NCBI GenBank assembly: GCA_965218985.1
Contig: CBDCMP010000007.1
Span: forward strand, 1,984,001-2,048,000
Origin: Pseudopedobacter sp965218985
GTDB lineage: Bacteria; Bacteroidota; Bacteroidia; Sphingobacteriales; Sphingobacteriaceae
Reading direction: 5' to 3'
Length of the DNA: 64,000 nucleotides
Shown here: positions 54,284-63,845 of the stretch, piece by piece
How positions within the stretch are numbered: position 1 is the first letter of the stretch
Layout: the number at the start of each line of letters is the position of its first letter
The notes under the pieces: model-generated
Databases searched by the model: none
What the model was told of the DNA's origin: nothing
What the model saw: the letters and a program-made list of their open reading frames with translations, nothing else
Position numbers and translations under genes: made by a program

Positions 54284-55248
54284 TATTCTATCACAACTGG
54301 TTGAAAATGAGTAAAACAGTTAGCTAATTACTTGTACAATAGACTGATATTCAGTATATTAAAGGATTATTACCACATAATGTCTTTAACAACGAATACC
54401 AGTCTAGACCCTAAAGATACGCAATTGCTGGGCGTGTTTACAAGCCATTTCAAAGGAGAACTCAACCTGGCAAGGATACGCCTCATGTGCCTTTTCATAA
54501 CAGCGCTATGCAAGGTAAAGTCCGTCAACTACTCCAAGATCCGGATTTGCCTCGGCATCTCTGGCCAACAGTTGCTTTAGACGGGTGCAGCGCTTTATGT
54601 CCGAGGTGGAACTGCCCATGAAGGGCATAGCCACTCTCATTTTCAAGCTCTTGCCAGTACAGGACTCCCTTGTCCTTGTGATGGACAGGACCAACTGGAA
54701 GTTCGGGGCGAAGGACATCAACATACTGATGCTCGGTATAAGCTATAGGAATGTTGCCATACCGCTTATGTTCAGGATGCTCGACAAGAGGGGAAATTCC
54801 AATACGGATGAGCGTATCGCACTGATAAACGATTTCATCGGCTGGTTCGGAAGGGACTGCATCAGCTGTCTTCTGGCTGACAGAGAGTTCATCGGAGAGG
54901 ACTGGCTCGGTTTCCTCAACCATAACGATATCCCCTACCATATCAGGATAAGGAACAATTTCAGGATATTCCTGCCCAGCAAACAAAAGGAGGTCACCGC
55001 TTGGCACCTGTTCAACAATCTGAAGATCAACGATCAGGCATTATGAGAAGATCGTGGTCATGCATGGCCAGCTCTGCTATCTTTCTGGTGTAAAGACAGT
55101 TAGAGATGGAAAAATGGAGTTCCTTATACTTGTGTCTTTCAAGAAACCTGAGCAGGCATTAGCTTATTATAGACAGCGCTGGCAGATCGAGACACTTTTC
55201 AGGGCAATGAAATCAAGTGGTTTCAACATAGAGGACACCCACGTGACG
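54281..55248 (+). mobile_element. Decayed and right-truncated IS4-family insertion sequence
   Basis: The transposase is split by two frameshifts. The first part (from ATG 54380, MSLTTNTSLDPKDTQLLGVF) goes out of frame near 54540. The middle part (GFASASLANSCFRRVQRFMS, with VMDRTNWKFG and LLADREFIG carrying the two Asp) breaks near 55040. The last part (HYEKIVVMHGQLCYL) holds the complete IS4 signature Y-x2-R-x3-E-x6-K in YYRQRWQIETLFRAMK. It stops about 60 codons early, where darG sequence begins. The element is dead and its right end is missing. Confidence 0.85.
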
Positions 55249-56270
55249 AAACAGGAAATCTTTTAGAAAGTAATTCGGAAGCTTTAGTAAACACAGTTAA
55301 TACCGTTGGTGTAATGGGTAAAGGTATTGCACTGCAATTTAAAAACATGTTCCCAAACAATTTCAAAAGCTATTTAAAAGCTTGTTTGAATAAAGAAATA
55401 AAAGTAGGCAAGCTTCTGGTTACAGAAGAACAATCATTGCTTAATGGAAATAAAATAATTATAAATTTCCCTACAAAAACATCTTGGCGTAAACCTTCAG
55501 AATACAGTTATATTGAGGACGGATTAAAAGATTTAACTAAAATCATCAAAGAAAGAAAAATAAAATCAATTGCAATACCTCCACTTGGAGCCGGTAATGG
55601 AGGATTAAACTGGGATAAAGTAAAAGTTATTCTTGAAAATCATTTGAGTAGTTTAGATTCTGATATTTACATCTATATGCCAAATGAAAAAATTCAGGAA
55701 GTTTTAAAAAAGGAAAGAGTTAAATTAACTCCAGCAAGAGCAATGCTTTTATCTGTACTATATGAACTGGTACGAAATGGTGAATTCGTATCTGAATTCT
55801 CCGCAGAAAAAATTTCATACTTCTTACAAAGATTTGGAGCTCAAGAAAAATTTAAATTAGAATTCCATCCAAATTTTTATGGTCCATATTCAGGAAAAGT
55901 AAAACATGTTTTATACTATTTAAATGGAAGCTATATCATGGGGTATAGCTCAAAAGACAAAAAACCATTTGAAGAGCTTGAATTGGTTTCAGGTGCTGAA
56001 TCAGACGTGACTAATTTCCTAAAAATGGAAGGCAATTCAGAATATAAATTAATAGTAGAGAAAACAAAAAAATTCTTGAGAGGATTCTATTCACCCTTTG
56101 GATTAGAATTACTTTCTACTATAGATTTCATTATTACCAAAACGAATTCTAATTCTGAAGAATCAATTACAAAGGAATTAGAGAATTGGAGCGACAGAAA
56201 AAAAACTTTGTTTACAAATCCCAGATTCGTAAAAATAGCACTAGATAATATTCAATCTCATCTTGTATAA
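55249..56270 (+). pseudogene. darG: darG macrodomain antitoxin lacking its first codons
   Basis: In frame from about 55254 the sequence reads GNLLESNSEALVNTVNTVGV, then MGKGIALQF, the start of a DarG macrodomain. Only the initiating Met and about six codons are missing, replaced by IS sequence. An internal ATG at 55314 opens a 318-codon frame but would lack the first macrodomain strand. The rest is intact: IINFPTKTSWRKPSEYSYIE, IAIPPLGAGNGGLNWDKVK and the C-terminal helical domain with AEKISYFLQRFGAQEKFKLEF. DarG normally removes ADP-ribose from DNA and binds DarT. Expression here is doubtful. Confidence 0.85.
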
Positions 56271-56415
56271 ATAATCTTAATGTGGATTCCGCATTAAATT
56301 CACGTTATCTGTAAGTTTTCCCTTCCTTCCAGCAACCTATTGAGAAAATTATTCTTAATTGTTGCTATGAATTCATCCAAAAAACACCCTTATAAAATAA
56401 CCTTATTTTTTATTG

Positions 56416-56901
56416 ATGAGCTTTAAAGATTTGGAAAACCGCTTTTTGCAAACTGTGGATGAGCACCAGGGCATTATCCATAAATTGTGCAGGATGTACC
56501 GCAACAACCCGGAGGACCAGCAGGATTTATTCCAGGAGGTGGTGTTTCATCTTTGGCGTGGCTTTCCCAATTTCAGAAACGAGGCTAAAGTGAGCACCTG
56601 GATTCACAGCGTGGCGTTTAATACGGCTATTGCAAATTTCAGGAAGAAAAAAATTCCAATGTACTTAAGCGAGCACATTCCTGAGCATCTCCATCCCAAA
56701 GAAACGGAAGAAATGTCTGAGAATGAGGAACGCTTATTTGAAGCATTGAGAAAATTGAATGATGGCGAGAAAGTCCTCATCTCTTTATACCTGGAGGATT
56801 ATTCTTATGCAGAAATGGCTGAAATCATTGGCATCACAGAAAATAACATCGGCGTGAAGCTGAACCGAATTAAAACAAAATTGAAAACATTATTAACCTA
56901 A
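56416..56901 (+). CDS. ECF RNA polymerase sigma-70 factor
   Basis: 161 aa from the ATG at 56416; a TTG one codon earlier is ignored. Region 2 has NPEDQQDLFQEVVFHLWRGF and FRNEAKVSTWIHSVAFNTAI. Region 4 has LNDGEKVLISLYLEDYSYAE and the helix-turn-helix EMAEIIGITENNIGVKLNRI. It stands 5 bp before a membrane-protein gene that is probably its regulator, not a FecR, so it is unrelated to TonB signalling. Confidence 0.94.
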   Translation: MSFKDLENRFLQTVDEHQGIIHKLCRMYRNNPEDQQDLFQEVVFHLWRGFPNFRNEAKVSTWIHSVAFNTAIANFRKKKIPMYLSEHIPEHLHPKETEEMSENEERLFEALRKLNDGEKVLISLYLEDYSYAEMAEIIGITENNIGVKLNRIKTKLKTLLT

Positions 56902-56905
56902 AATC

Positions 56906-57451
56906 ATGGAATTAGAAGATTTAAAATCAGAATGGCAAAAAACCAACCCTCCCACCAAAAAATTGCACGAACTAAAAGCAATGACACAATTGAAGAATCA
57001 CAGCGTATTAAAAAGAGTGCGGGTAAAGCTCCTCGTGGAGATGGTTTTGTTTGTCGCATTTCTCTTGGTTTATTATGACGGATTCGACGGCGACAAAAAA
57101 CCTTTATGGGTAAATATACTTTTAGTAATCAGCGGCTTAATGTTCATCATCAATGATTTCGTTGGTTTACTCTCTTTGCAGAAACCAATTGTGGGAACGA
57201 ATTTGGTGGAATCTATTAAAAATCTCTCTAAAAGGATGAACGATCTGATGGTGTTCTCTTTGCTCTCCTCTATCCTATTCGGAATTGGGATCATCGTTTT
57301 TTTTACCTCAGGCATTCACTTTACCCAAACAAAATACATTTTGCTGACGGTTATACTGATTTCATTGGGTGTGATGTTGTACATCTCTTACAAAAATTGG
57401 AGGTACAGGCTAGATAAGATTAGAAAAGCAGGGGAAGAGCTAAAGGCTTAA
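56906..57451 (+). CDS. Four-span membrane protein, probable partner of the sigma factor
   Basis: 181 aa. A soluble N-terminus (MELEDLKSEWQKTNPPTKKL, about 1-40) precedes four membrane helices (about 43-60, 68-88, 112-132 and 140-158) and a basic C-terminal tail. The N-terminus with a WQ motif resembles cytoplasmic parts of membrane anti-sigma proteins, and the 5-bp gap suggests coupling. No zinc-binding anti-sigma motif is present, so the anti-sigma role is inferred. Confidence 0.7.
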   Translation: MELEDLKSEWQKTNPPTKKLHELKAMTQLKNHSVLKRVRVKLLVEMVLFVAFLLVYYDGFDGDKKPLWVNILLVISGLMFIINDFVGLLSLQKPIVGTNLVESIKNLSKRMNDLMVFSLLSSILFGIGIIVFFTSGIHFTQTKYILLTVILISLGVMLYISYKNWRYRLDKIRKAGEELKA

Positions 57452-57489
57452 TTGGTCCGTGGGGAGCTTGCTATGAAGAAGAACTTGGT

Positions 57490-58632
57490 TTAAAGTTCTG
57501 CCAAAACCAAATCAGCAACTTCCATTCCGGTTAGACTACCAATGGCCACGCCCATTCCATTTCCTCCTGCGGCTACAAAAACACTTTCTCTCTGCTTTTT
57601 GACTATAGGCTCCAGTTGCGCTCCAAAACCCATGATGCCACTCCAACGGTGATCAATTTTTAACCTCCGGTTCGGAAAAATAACCTCATAAAGCATTTGT
57701 TCCAATTTTTGTTGTATATGCGCTGTAAAGTTCATTTCAAAAGTTTCCTCGCGTTCAAAATCCAGGTTTCTTCCTCCACCTAAAAGGATTCTGGAATCCA
57801 CGTCCCTGAAATAGTAGAACCCTTCATCATAATGAAAGCTACCTTTTAATTTTAATCCATGGATAGGTTCGGTGACTAATACCTGACCTCTTGCTGGCTT
57901 GATCTTAACATCCGGTAAGAGTGGTGAGGTGAATGCATTGGTGGCTAGCACCAGTTTTTGCGTATAGAAATCAGCTTCCCTTGTTTTAACGAACACTTTA
58001 TCCTCATTTGAAAAAGACAGCACTTCGCAATGACCAAAGATCATCACGCCCAAAGCCTGTACTTTATAAATTAAAGCCATCATCATCGCTCCAATATTCA
58101 ATTGCCCCTCCAGGGAATTTGTAATCATTGCTTTCACTCCTGAAAGGCCAAAGTCTGCTATTTTAGCATTATCAACGGTAAAAATGTCAGCATTCCCCGA
58201 CAGAGGTTTTAACAATTCATTCAGATAGGGAATGGATGAAATGGAAGCTTCCATTTGCTTTTCATCCTTCTCCAGAAAAAGCTCATAACCCCCTTTCTGT
58301 TCAAAAGATATAGCTTCATCACCAAGGTGTTCTCTTAAAATTTGCAGGCCCTTCATCCGTTTTTGGACCATCCTGAAAACAGCGTCCTCTCCATACGTTT
58401 TGATCTCGCTCAAAAGTTCAGAAACGCTTCCAAAACATGCAAAACCAGCATTTTTTGTGCTTGCTCCGGTAGGCAACAAACCTCTTTCAAGGAGGGCGAC
58501 CTTTAATTTTGGCTGTGCTTTCTTAAGCTGTAAAGCAGCATTTAAACCTACGATTCCACTTCCGATGATGATGACATCATAGCTGTTTAAAAAAGTGCTT
58601 TGCTCCCAATAAGAAAAAGATTTCATAGTCAT
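57490..58632 (-). CDS. FAD-dependent oxidoreductase (DadA/glycine oxidase-like)
   Basis: 380 aa. The dinucleotide-binding motif is DVIIIGSGIVGLNAALQLKK (about 19-38), followed by ALLERGLLPTGASTKNAGFA. The FAD-linked C-terminal motif is SGIMGFGAQLEPIV, with VFVAAGGNGMGVAIGSLTG at the end. The family oxidises amino groups of amino acids or related compounds. No substrate can be named. It is monocistronic, in an antisense position between plus-strand genes. Confidence 0.9.
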   Translation of the reverse strand: MTMKSFSYWEQSTFLNSYDVIIIGSGIVGLNAALQLKKAQPKLKVALLERGLLPTGASTKNAGFACFGSVSELLSEIKTYGEDAVFRMVQKRMKGLQILREHLGDEAISFEQKGGYELFLEKDEKQMEASISSIPYLNELLKPLSGNADIFTVDNAKIADFGLSGVKAMITNSLEGQLNIGAMMMALIYKVQALGVMIFGHCEVLSFSNEDKVFVKTREADFYTQKLVLATNAFTSPLLPDVKIKPARGQVLVTEPIHGLKLKGSFHYDEGFYYFRDVDSRILLGGGRNLDFEREETFEMNFTAHIQQKLEQMLYEVIFPNRRLKIDHRWSGIMGFGAQLEPIVKKQRESVFVAAGGNGMGVAIGSLTGMEVADLVLAEL

Positions 58633-58715
58633 TTTTATTTTATTATTAGTGTCAAATTTTTAAAAGGAATACTTTTTGACTATCATTAAGTGTTTATAGT
58701 ATTAAAAAAAAGAAA

Positions 58716-59405
58716 ATGGGATTAATCATATTCATTGGAATCGCAATCCTCAGCTTTGCTGTTCAATGGCGGTTCAAAAGCAAGTTCAAAAAGTATTCCG
58801 AAATAGCTTTGAGCTCTGGCCTAAGCGGGGCGGAGATTGCAAAAAAAATGTTGAACGATCATGGGATCTACGATGTGGAAATCATCTCTGTGGATGGCCG
58901 ATTAACCGATCATTACAATCCTGCGAACAAAACAGTGAATTTATCACCTGATGTTTATCATGGAAGAAGCATAACTTCAGCAGCAGTTGCGGCTCACGAA
59001 TGTGGTCACGCAGTGCAACATGCCAAAGCTTATAACTGGTTGCAGTTTCGTTCTGCGATGGTGCCCGTGGTGAGTGTTGCTTCCAATATCATTCAATGGG
59101 TGCTAATCATCGGTGTGATGATGATGGCATTCGCCGGAAATCCAATGGTATTAGCTGTTGGTGTAGGCGCATTGGCTATAGTGACTATTTTCAGTTTTGT
59201 GACTTTACCGGTGGAGTTTGATGCCAGCAGAAGGGCTTTAGCCTGGCTGCAAACCCAAAGAGGGATCATGCAAACCAGTGTGGAACATTCCCAGGCAAAA
59301 GATGCCTTATGGTGGGCAGCAATGACCTATGTGGTTGCGGCATTATCATCATTAGCAATGCTGCTATACTATGCTATGATGCTTTTTGGAGGCAGAAGAA
59401 ACTAA
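58716..59405 (+). CDS. Membrane zinc metallopeptidase (YugP-like)
   Basis: 229 aa. An N-terminal membrane anchor (LIIFIGIAILSFAVQW) is followed by a cytoplasmic peptidase part with HECGH at 94-98 (zinc-binding HExxH). Three more hydrophobic segments follow, and EFDASRRALAWLQTQ (about 170-185) carries the expected third ligand. The family is Zn_peptidase_2, with unknown substrates. A terminator follows. Confidence 0.93.
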   Translation: MGLIIFIGIAILSFAVQWRFKSKFKKYSEIALSSGLSGAEIAKKMLNDHGIYDVEIISVDGRLTDHYNPANKTVNLSPDVYHGRSITSAAVAAHECGHAVQHAKAYNWLQFRSAMVPVVSVASNIIQWVLIIGVMMMAFAGNPMVLAVGVGALAIVTIFSFVTLPVEFDASRRALAWLQTQRGIMQTSVEHSQAKDALWWAAMTYVVAALSSLAMLLYYAMMLFGGRRN

Positions 59406-59427
59406 ATTTTGAGTTAGCCTAAAATAT

Positions 59428-59461
59428 AAAAGAAGATCTTTGTGAGCAAGGTCTTCTTTTA
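59428..59461. terminator. Bidirectional terminator between peptidase and apaG
   Basis: AAAAGAAGATCTT (to 59440) pairs with AAGGTCTTCTTTT (59448-59460), one wobble, around the loop TGTGAGC. A and T runs on both sides suit both the plus-strand peptidase gene and the minus-strand apaG gene. Confidence 0.8.
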
Positions 59462-59495
59462 TTGAATCGAAAACGTGAGGATAATAAGGAATTTC

Positions 59496-59882
59496 TTAGT
59501 TCAATTTAAAAGGTGCTATCAACAAAAATTGTGGAATTTTAACGTCAATCAATTCATTATCCACCAACCTTTTCATTTGATAAGTACCTTGCATGGTGCC
59601 CATATCTGTTTTTAAATTACACCCTGATACGTACTCATGATGCTGGCCGGGTGCTATGATTGGCTGTAAGCCTATCACACCTTCCCCTTCCACTTCTCTT
59701 TTGGTTCCATTAGAATCAAAAATGTTCCAGTGACGGCGCATTAACTGTACACTATAACCACTCAAATTCTCTATTTGAACTTTATATGCAAACATATAGT
59801 GTTCATTTGCGGGATTGGAGTATTCTGGCTGGTAAGTTGTCTCCACCGAAACCTTCACCCCTTCAGTTATTTGTGCCACCAT
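59496..59882 (-). CDS. apaG: ApaG family protein
   Basis: 128 aa, fibronectin-III-like fold. The family core runs from VSVETTYQPEYSNPANEHYM, with AYKVQIENLSGYSVQLMRRHW, to the characteristic GVIGLQPIIAPGQHHEYVSG and MGTMQGTYQM. ApaG is linked to Co2+/Mg2+ handling and to ApaH in proteobacteria; its molecular role is unclear. It sits 50 bp downstream of dusB. Confidence 0.95.
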   Translation of the reverse strand: MVAQITEGVKVSVETTYQPEYSNPANEHYMFAYKVQIENLSGYSVQLMRRHWNIFDSNGTKREVEGEGVIGLQPIIAPGQHHEYVSGCNLKTDMGTMQGTYQMKRLVDNELIDVKIPQFLLIAPFKLN

Positions 59883-59932
59883 ATTTTCTAATTTTATGTC
59901 AATTTATCAGAATAAATTTAAAATCCCAAAAA

Positions 59933-60925
59933 TTAAACCAATTCCATTTCAAATTTATCACCAATGTCGCTTAAAACATCTTCTACATGTTCAGCTTTTT
60001 CCAGGGAAACCAACTTCATTCTGTACGCTTTAAAGTTAGGGATTCCTTTAAAATAATTGGCATAATGTCTTCTCATTTCAAAAATCCCGGTTTTAGGACC
60101 TTTCCATTCTATTGACTTTTGAAGATGGGTTCTGCAAACATCAATACGTTCCTGCAAAGTTGGTACTGGCAGGTGTTCTCCTGTTTGAAAAAAATGTTTC
60201 ACTTCCCTGAAAATCCAGGGATAGCCAATGGCTGCTCTTCCAATCATGATACCATCTACCTCATACTCCAAGCGCCAATTAGCTGCCTTCTCTGGCGAAT
60301 CGATATCACCATTGCCAAAAATGGGAATTTTTATTCTTGGATTTTTCTTGATCTCTTTAATTAATGACCAGTCTGCCTGCCCTTTATACATTTGTGAACG
60401 GGTTCTGCCATGAATGCTCAATGCCTGTATACCCACGTCCTGCAAGCGTTCAGCCACTTCATAAACATTTTTGGTGCTGTCATCCCAGCCTAAGCGGGTT
60501 TTCACGGTCACGGGTAAATGTGTTGATTTCACCACGGCGGCCGTCATCTTTACCATTTTATCAATATCCTGCAACAGGCTGGCACCAGCCCCGCGGCAGG
60601 CCACGTTCTTTACCGGGCATCCGTAATTGATATCTATTAAATCTGGATTTGCCAGAGAGGATATCTCGGTGGCCTGCTCCATATGTTCTATCTCAGAACC
60701 AAAAATCTGAATACCGATGGGTCTTTCGTATTCAAAAATATCGAGTTTCTGGCGGCTTTTGGCAGCATCTCTAATCAATCCTTCTGACGAGATGAATTCC
60801 GTGTACATCATATCCACCCCGTTTTGTTTGCATACAAAACGGAAAGGTGGGTCGCTTACATCCTCCATGGGCGCAAGCAACAGCGGAAAATCCCCTAAAT
60901 CAATATTTCCAATTTTAACCGACAT
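59933..60925 (-). CDS. dusB: tRNA-dihydrouridine synthase
   Basis: 330 aa. An FMN-binding TIM barrel starts LLLAPMEDVSDPPFRFVCKQ. The Dus motif is DINYGCPVKNVACRGAGASL, with C103 as the expected catalytic cysteine. TVKTRLGWDDS and ALSIHGRTRSQMYKG are conserved, as is PIFGNGDIDSPE. It reduces uridine to dihydrouridine in the D-loop of tRNA using NADPH. The start at 60925 leaves 51 bp to the divergent CPBP gene. Confidence 0.96.
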   Translation of the reverse strand: MSVKIGNIDLGDFPLLLAPMEDVSDPPFRFVCKQNGVDMMYTEFISSEGLIRDAAKSRQKLDIFEYERPIGIQIFGSEIEHMEQATEISSLANPDLIDINYGCPVKNVACRGAGASLLQDIDKMVKMTAAVVKSTHLPVTVKTRLGWDDSTKNVYEVAERLQDVGIQALSIHGRTRSQMYKGQADWSLIKEIKKNPRIKIPIFGNGDIDSPEKAANWRLEYEVDGIMIGRAAIGYPWIFREVKHFFQTGEHLPVPTLQERIDVCRTHLQKSIEWKGPKTGIFEMRRHYANYFKGIPNFKAYRMKLVSLEKAEHVEDVLSDIGDKFEMELV

Positions 60926-60976
60926 TCAAAAATCTATTCCTTAATTTACCGCCAAATTTACGAAATAGAATTTATT

Positions 60977-61909
60977 ATGATTGACATGCAAAAGTCAACA
61001 GCTTATCATCCCGCTTTACAATTGATTTTCTTGGTGCTCCTGGCTGCTATAGGTGCGGTTGTTTTTGCTGCTTTTGGATTAGCAGCATGGTTTATTTTTG
61101 ACCCCAATGCTTCTATAGCGCAAATGACCATTCAGAACCCTGCAGAAATGAACATCAATTTCTTCAGGTACGCACAAAGTGGAATGGAGATTGGAGCCTA
61201 TATTGCAGGCCCTATTGCTTTCGCATACCTGGTACAGGTTAAGCCTGCAAAATATTTTTATTTCAATAAACCTGCAAAGTGGAGCTTGCTTATTTTGGTA
61301 ATTGCCATCATGTTTTTTTCAATGCCCGTTTTAGAGTGGGTTACAGCAGTGAATCAAAAAATGGCATTTCCAGATGCGCTAAAGGGTGTTGAGGTGTGGA
61401 TGAAGCAACAGGAGGACATCAATGATGCTGCCGTTAAGCGATTGCTGGAAATGAAGACCTATACTGATCTACTCATTAATTTATTGATAGTCTCTGTTTT
61501 GACAGGCATAGGAGAGGAGCTGCTTTTTAGAGGCGGGATTCAGAACATTTTAGGTCAATGGTTTAAAAATCATCATGTGGCTATTTGGGTGACTGCCATG
61601 CTGTTTAGTGCTGTTCACTTCCAGTTTTATGGTTTCTTTCCCAGGATGTTACTGGGAGTACTATTTGGATATTTATTGATTTATGGAAAAAGCATCTGGC
61701 TACCAATATTAGGTCATGCAATATTTAATGGGACCTCGGTGGTGATGGCCTTTGTGCTACAGCAACAAGGCGGTAATATGGAAGAATTAGACCAAACCCG
61801 CTCTTTCGAGTGGTATGGGTATATTATTAGTGCAATAATCACTGTAGCTTTGCTCATCATATTTTTTAAACAATCTGAACAAGAATCTTCCAAAGCAATA
61901 TATGGGTGA
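60977..61909 (+). CDS. CPBP family intramembrane metalloprotease
   Basis: 310 aa with eight membrane segments. The CPBP/Abi motifs are E180-E181-x3-R185 (GEELLFRGG), a FSAVHF histidine (about 213), and HAIFN (about 253). Such proteases cut membrane substrates or act in peptide immunity; CPBP relatives include CaaX prenyl endopeptidases. It overlaps the next gene by 8 bp and so belongs to the unit running to psd. Confidence 0.93.
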   Translation: MIDMQKSTAYHPALQLIFLVLLAAIGAVVFAAFGLAAWFIFDPNASIAQMTIQNPAEMNINFFRYAQSGMEIGAYIAGPIAFAYLVQVKPAKYFYFNKPAKWSLLILVIAIMFFSMPVLEWVTAVNQKMAFPDALKGVEVWMKQQEDINDAAVKRLLEMKTYTDLLINLLIVSVLTGIGEELLFRGGIQNILGQWFKNHHVAIWVTAMLFSAVHFQFYGFFPRMLLGVLFGYLLIYGKSIWLPILGHAIFNGTSVVMAFVLQQQGGNMEELDQTRSFEWYGYIISAIITVALLIIFFKQSEQESSKAIYG

Positions 61910-62105
61910 GAACTGGGTTAAAATTTACACCTCCAATCAATTTTTCAAGTCGGAATTGGTCAGACAGGTTTTAGTGGATCATGAAATCGAGGCAGTTCTG
62001 ATGAATAAACAGGATTCAGCCTATAAATTTGGAGAAGTGGAAGTGCATATTCATCAAACAAATTTTCAACAAGCATTGGAAATCATTCTGAAAAATGACC
62101 TATAA
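61902..62105 (+). CDS. DUF2007-family small protein
   Basis: 67 aa. The family pattern is visible: WVKIYTSNQFFKSELVRQVL, DHEIEAVLMNKQDSAYKFG, EVEVHIHQTNFQQALEIILK. This is a small alpha/beta domain resembling a putative signal-transducing or regulatory module. It overlaps the CPBP gene at its start and its stop directly abuts cdsA, so it is translationally coupled to both. Confidence 0.88.
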   Translation: MGENWVKIYTSNQFFKSELVRQVLVDHEIEAVLMNKQDSAYKFGEVEVHIHQTNFQQALEIILKNDL

Positions 62106-62909
62106 ATGAAAACGAGAGCAATAACAGGTTTCATTTTTGTTTTGGTGATGTTAGCTTCCCTGCTTACCGGAGCCTACATCTTTACCGCCTTTTACATCTT
62201 TCTCAGTTTGGTTTGCTTAATGGAATTCTTCACTTTGGTAAAGGCAACCGGATTACGGCCACACCGGATGATCGGTTATGTAGCAGCATTAATCATCTTT
62301 GCTTCTGTGGCAGGCAGCAGGTTTATCGAGTTTGAAAGTAAATGGCTGCTTATCAATATCCCCCTCTTCTTTTTCATCTTCATCAGAGAGCTTTTTAAAA
62401 AATCCACTTTGCCCTTCAGCAATATTGCCTATACTTTTTTAGGTTTGATTTATGCTGTGGTACCTTTTATTTTCTTTTTTTGTCTTTCTTTCATTTCAGG
62501 AATTTATAACCCTCATCTTTCACTCGGATTCTTTTTGATGCTTTGGGGGAATGACACCGGGGCTTATTTGGTGGGGATGAAATTTGGAAGAACCAGATTA
62601 TTTGAACGTCATTCACCCAAAAAGACTTGGGAAGGTTTTTTTGGAGGAGTTTTTACCAGTATCATTGTAAGCCAATTACTGGCATTTTTCTTTAAGGACT
62701 ATGGGAATTTACACTGGATGATGATGGCAGTCATCATTTCCTGCTTCGGCACCTTGGGTGATCTGGTGGAATCGATGTTTAAAAGAAGTATCGAAATTAA
62801 AGATTCGGGTAAAATTTTACCAGGCCATGGGGGCTTGTTAGACAGGTTCGATGGTTTATTACTTTCGGCTCCCGTGGTTTTCGTTTATTTATATTTAATC
62901 ACTTATTAG
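62106..62909 (+). CDS. cdsA: Phosphatidate cytidylyltransferase
   Basis: 267 aa with about eight membrane segments. It carries the complete CTP:phosphatidate signature ending in KRSIEIKDSGKILPGHGGLL then DRFD, and SPKKTWEGFFGG. It makes CDP-diacylglycerol from phosphatidic acid and CTP, the branch point to phosphatidylethanolamine and phosphatidylglycerol. It is followed after 23 bp by psd, which acts two steps later. Confidence 0.96.
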   Translation: MKTRAITGFIFVLVMLASLLTGAYIFTAFYIFLSLVCLMEFFTLVKATGLRPHRMIGYVAALIIFASVAGSRFIEFESKWLLINIPLFFFIFIRELFKKSTLPFSNIAYTFLGLIYAVVPFIFFFCLSFISGIYNPHLSLGFFLMLWGNDTGAYLVGMKFGRTRLFERHSPKKTWEGFFGGVFTSIIVSQLLAFFFKDYGNLHWMMMAVIISCFGTLGDLVESMFKRSIEIKDSGKILPGHGGLLDRFDGLLLSAPVVFVYLYLITY

Positions 62910-62932
62910 TAGTTTCGCATAAACTTAAAATC

Positions 62933-63598
62933 ATGACCATTCATAAAGAAGGCTATACTTCCATTGCTTTATGCATTTTATTCATTTTCGTAAGCAATGC
63001 CATCATTCATTATTATATTCCAGATGTGACCTGGTTTGTTTGGTTGTGGTACGGGGCTTCGGCCCTTTTATTCCTCATCATTCTGCAATTCTTCCGCAGT
63101 CCCACAAGAAAATGGAATACGCACGATTTGCAGGTGATATGCCCGGCGGATGGTAAAGTGGTGGTGATAGAGGAAACGGAAGAGACTGAGTTTTTGAAGG
63201 ACAAACGCATCCAGCTATCTATTTTCATGTCGCCAGTGAATGTACACGTTAACCGGAATCCGGTTAGCGGCATCGTCAAATATTTTAAATATCATCCGGG
63301 TAAATACTTAGTGGCCTGGAACCCAAAATCCTCCACCGAGAATGAACGTACCACCACTGTTGTGCAACATCAAAGTGGAATTCAGATTTTATACCGGCAA
63401 ATTGCTGGCGCTTTAGCCCGCCGGATTGTTTGGTATGTTAAGGAAGGAGATACAGTGGAACAAAGTCAAGAGTTTGGTTTTATTAAATTTGGCTCTCGGG
63501 TGGATGTTTTTCTCCCGATTGGCACCCAAATCAATGTGAATTTAGGTAAAACCGTAAAAGGTGGCGTCACCGTGTTGGCCATACTTCCTAATCCTTAA
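62933..63598 (+). CDS. psd: Phosphatidylserine decarboxylase proenzyme
   Basis: 221 aa, the short archaeal/Bacteroidota-type Psd. Two N-terminal hydrophobic segments precede the catalytic part with VICPADGKVVVIEET, SIFMSPVNVHVNRNPVSG and RTTTVVQHQSGIQILYRQIAG. The self-cleavage site is G187-S188 in KFGSRVDVFLP, where Ser becomes the pyruvoyl group. It forms phosphatidylethanolamine from phosphatidylserine. It is cotranscribed with cdsA. Confidence 0.95.
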   Translation: MTIHKEGYTSIALCILFIFVSNAIIHYYIPDVTWFVWLWYGASALLFLIILQFFRSPTRKWNTHDLQVICPADGKVVVIEETEETEFLKDKRIQLSIFMSPVNVHVNRNPVSGIVKYFKYHPGKYLVAWNPKSSTENERTTTVVQHQSGIQILYRQIAGALARRIVWYVKEGDTVEQSQEFGFIKFGSRVDVFLPIGTQINVNLGKTVKGGVTVLAILPNP

Positions 63599-63845
63599 AT
63601 TTAAACCCTATTTCATTCCTAAAAGTTTAAGGTGATGACAGATGAAATAATCCACGTTCACTTAGAGATACTGTTTGGAAGTTTTTAAAAAATCTAACCA
63701 AACTTTGTTTTATTTGTAATTCATTTCAAACTTGTTATCTAAAGGCTCCTTTGTGTATCTTGGAGGAAGATTTATTCAGTCATATCGTTAGGGGTACTTC
63801 GAAGCTGAATTTACCATTATCAAACGCACTCAATAATCATTTCAT

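Noticed and set aside
54525..55007. 160-codon minus-strand ORF across the IS
   Set aside because: It is opposite the transposase segment holding the DDE-type motifs; a GC-rich stretch simply lacks stops on the other strand.
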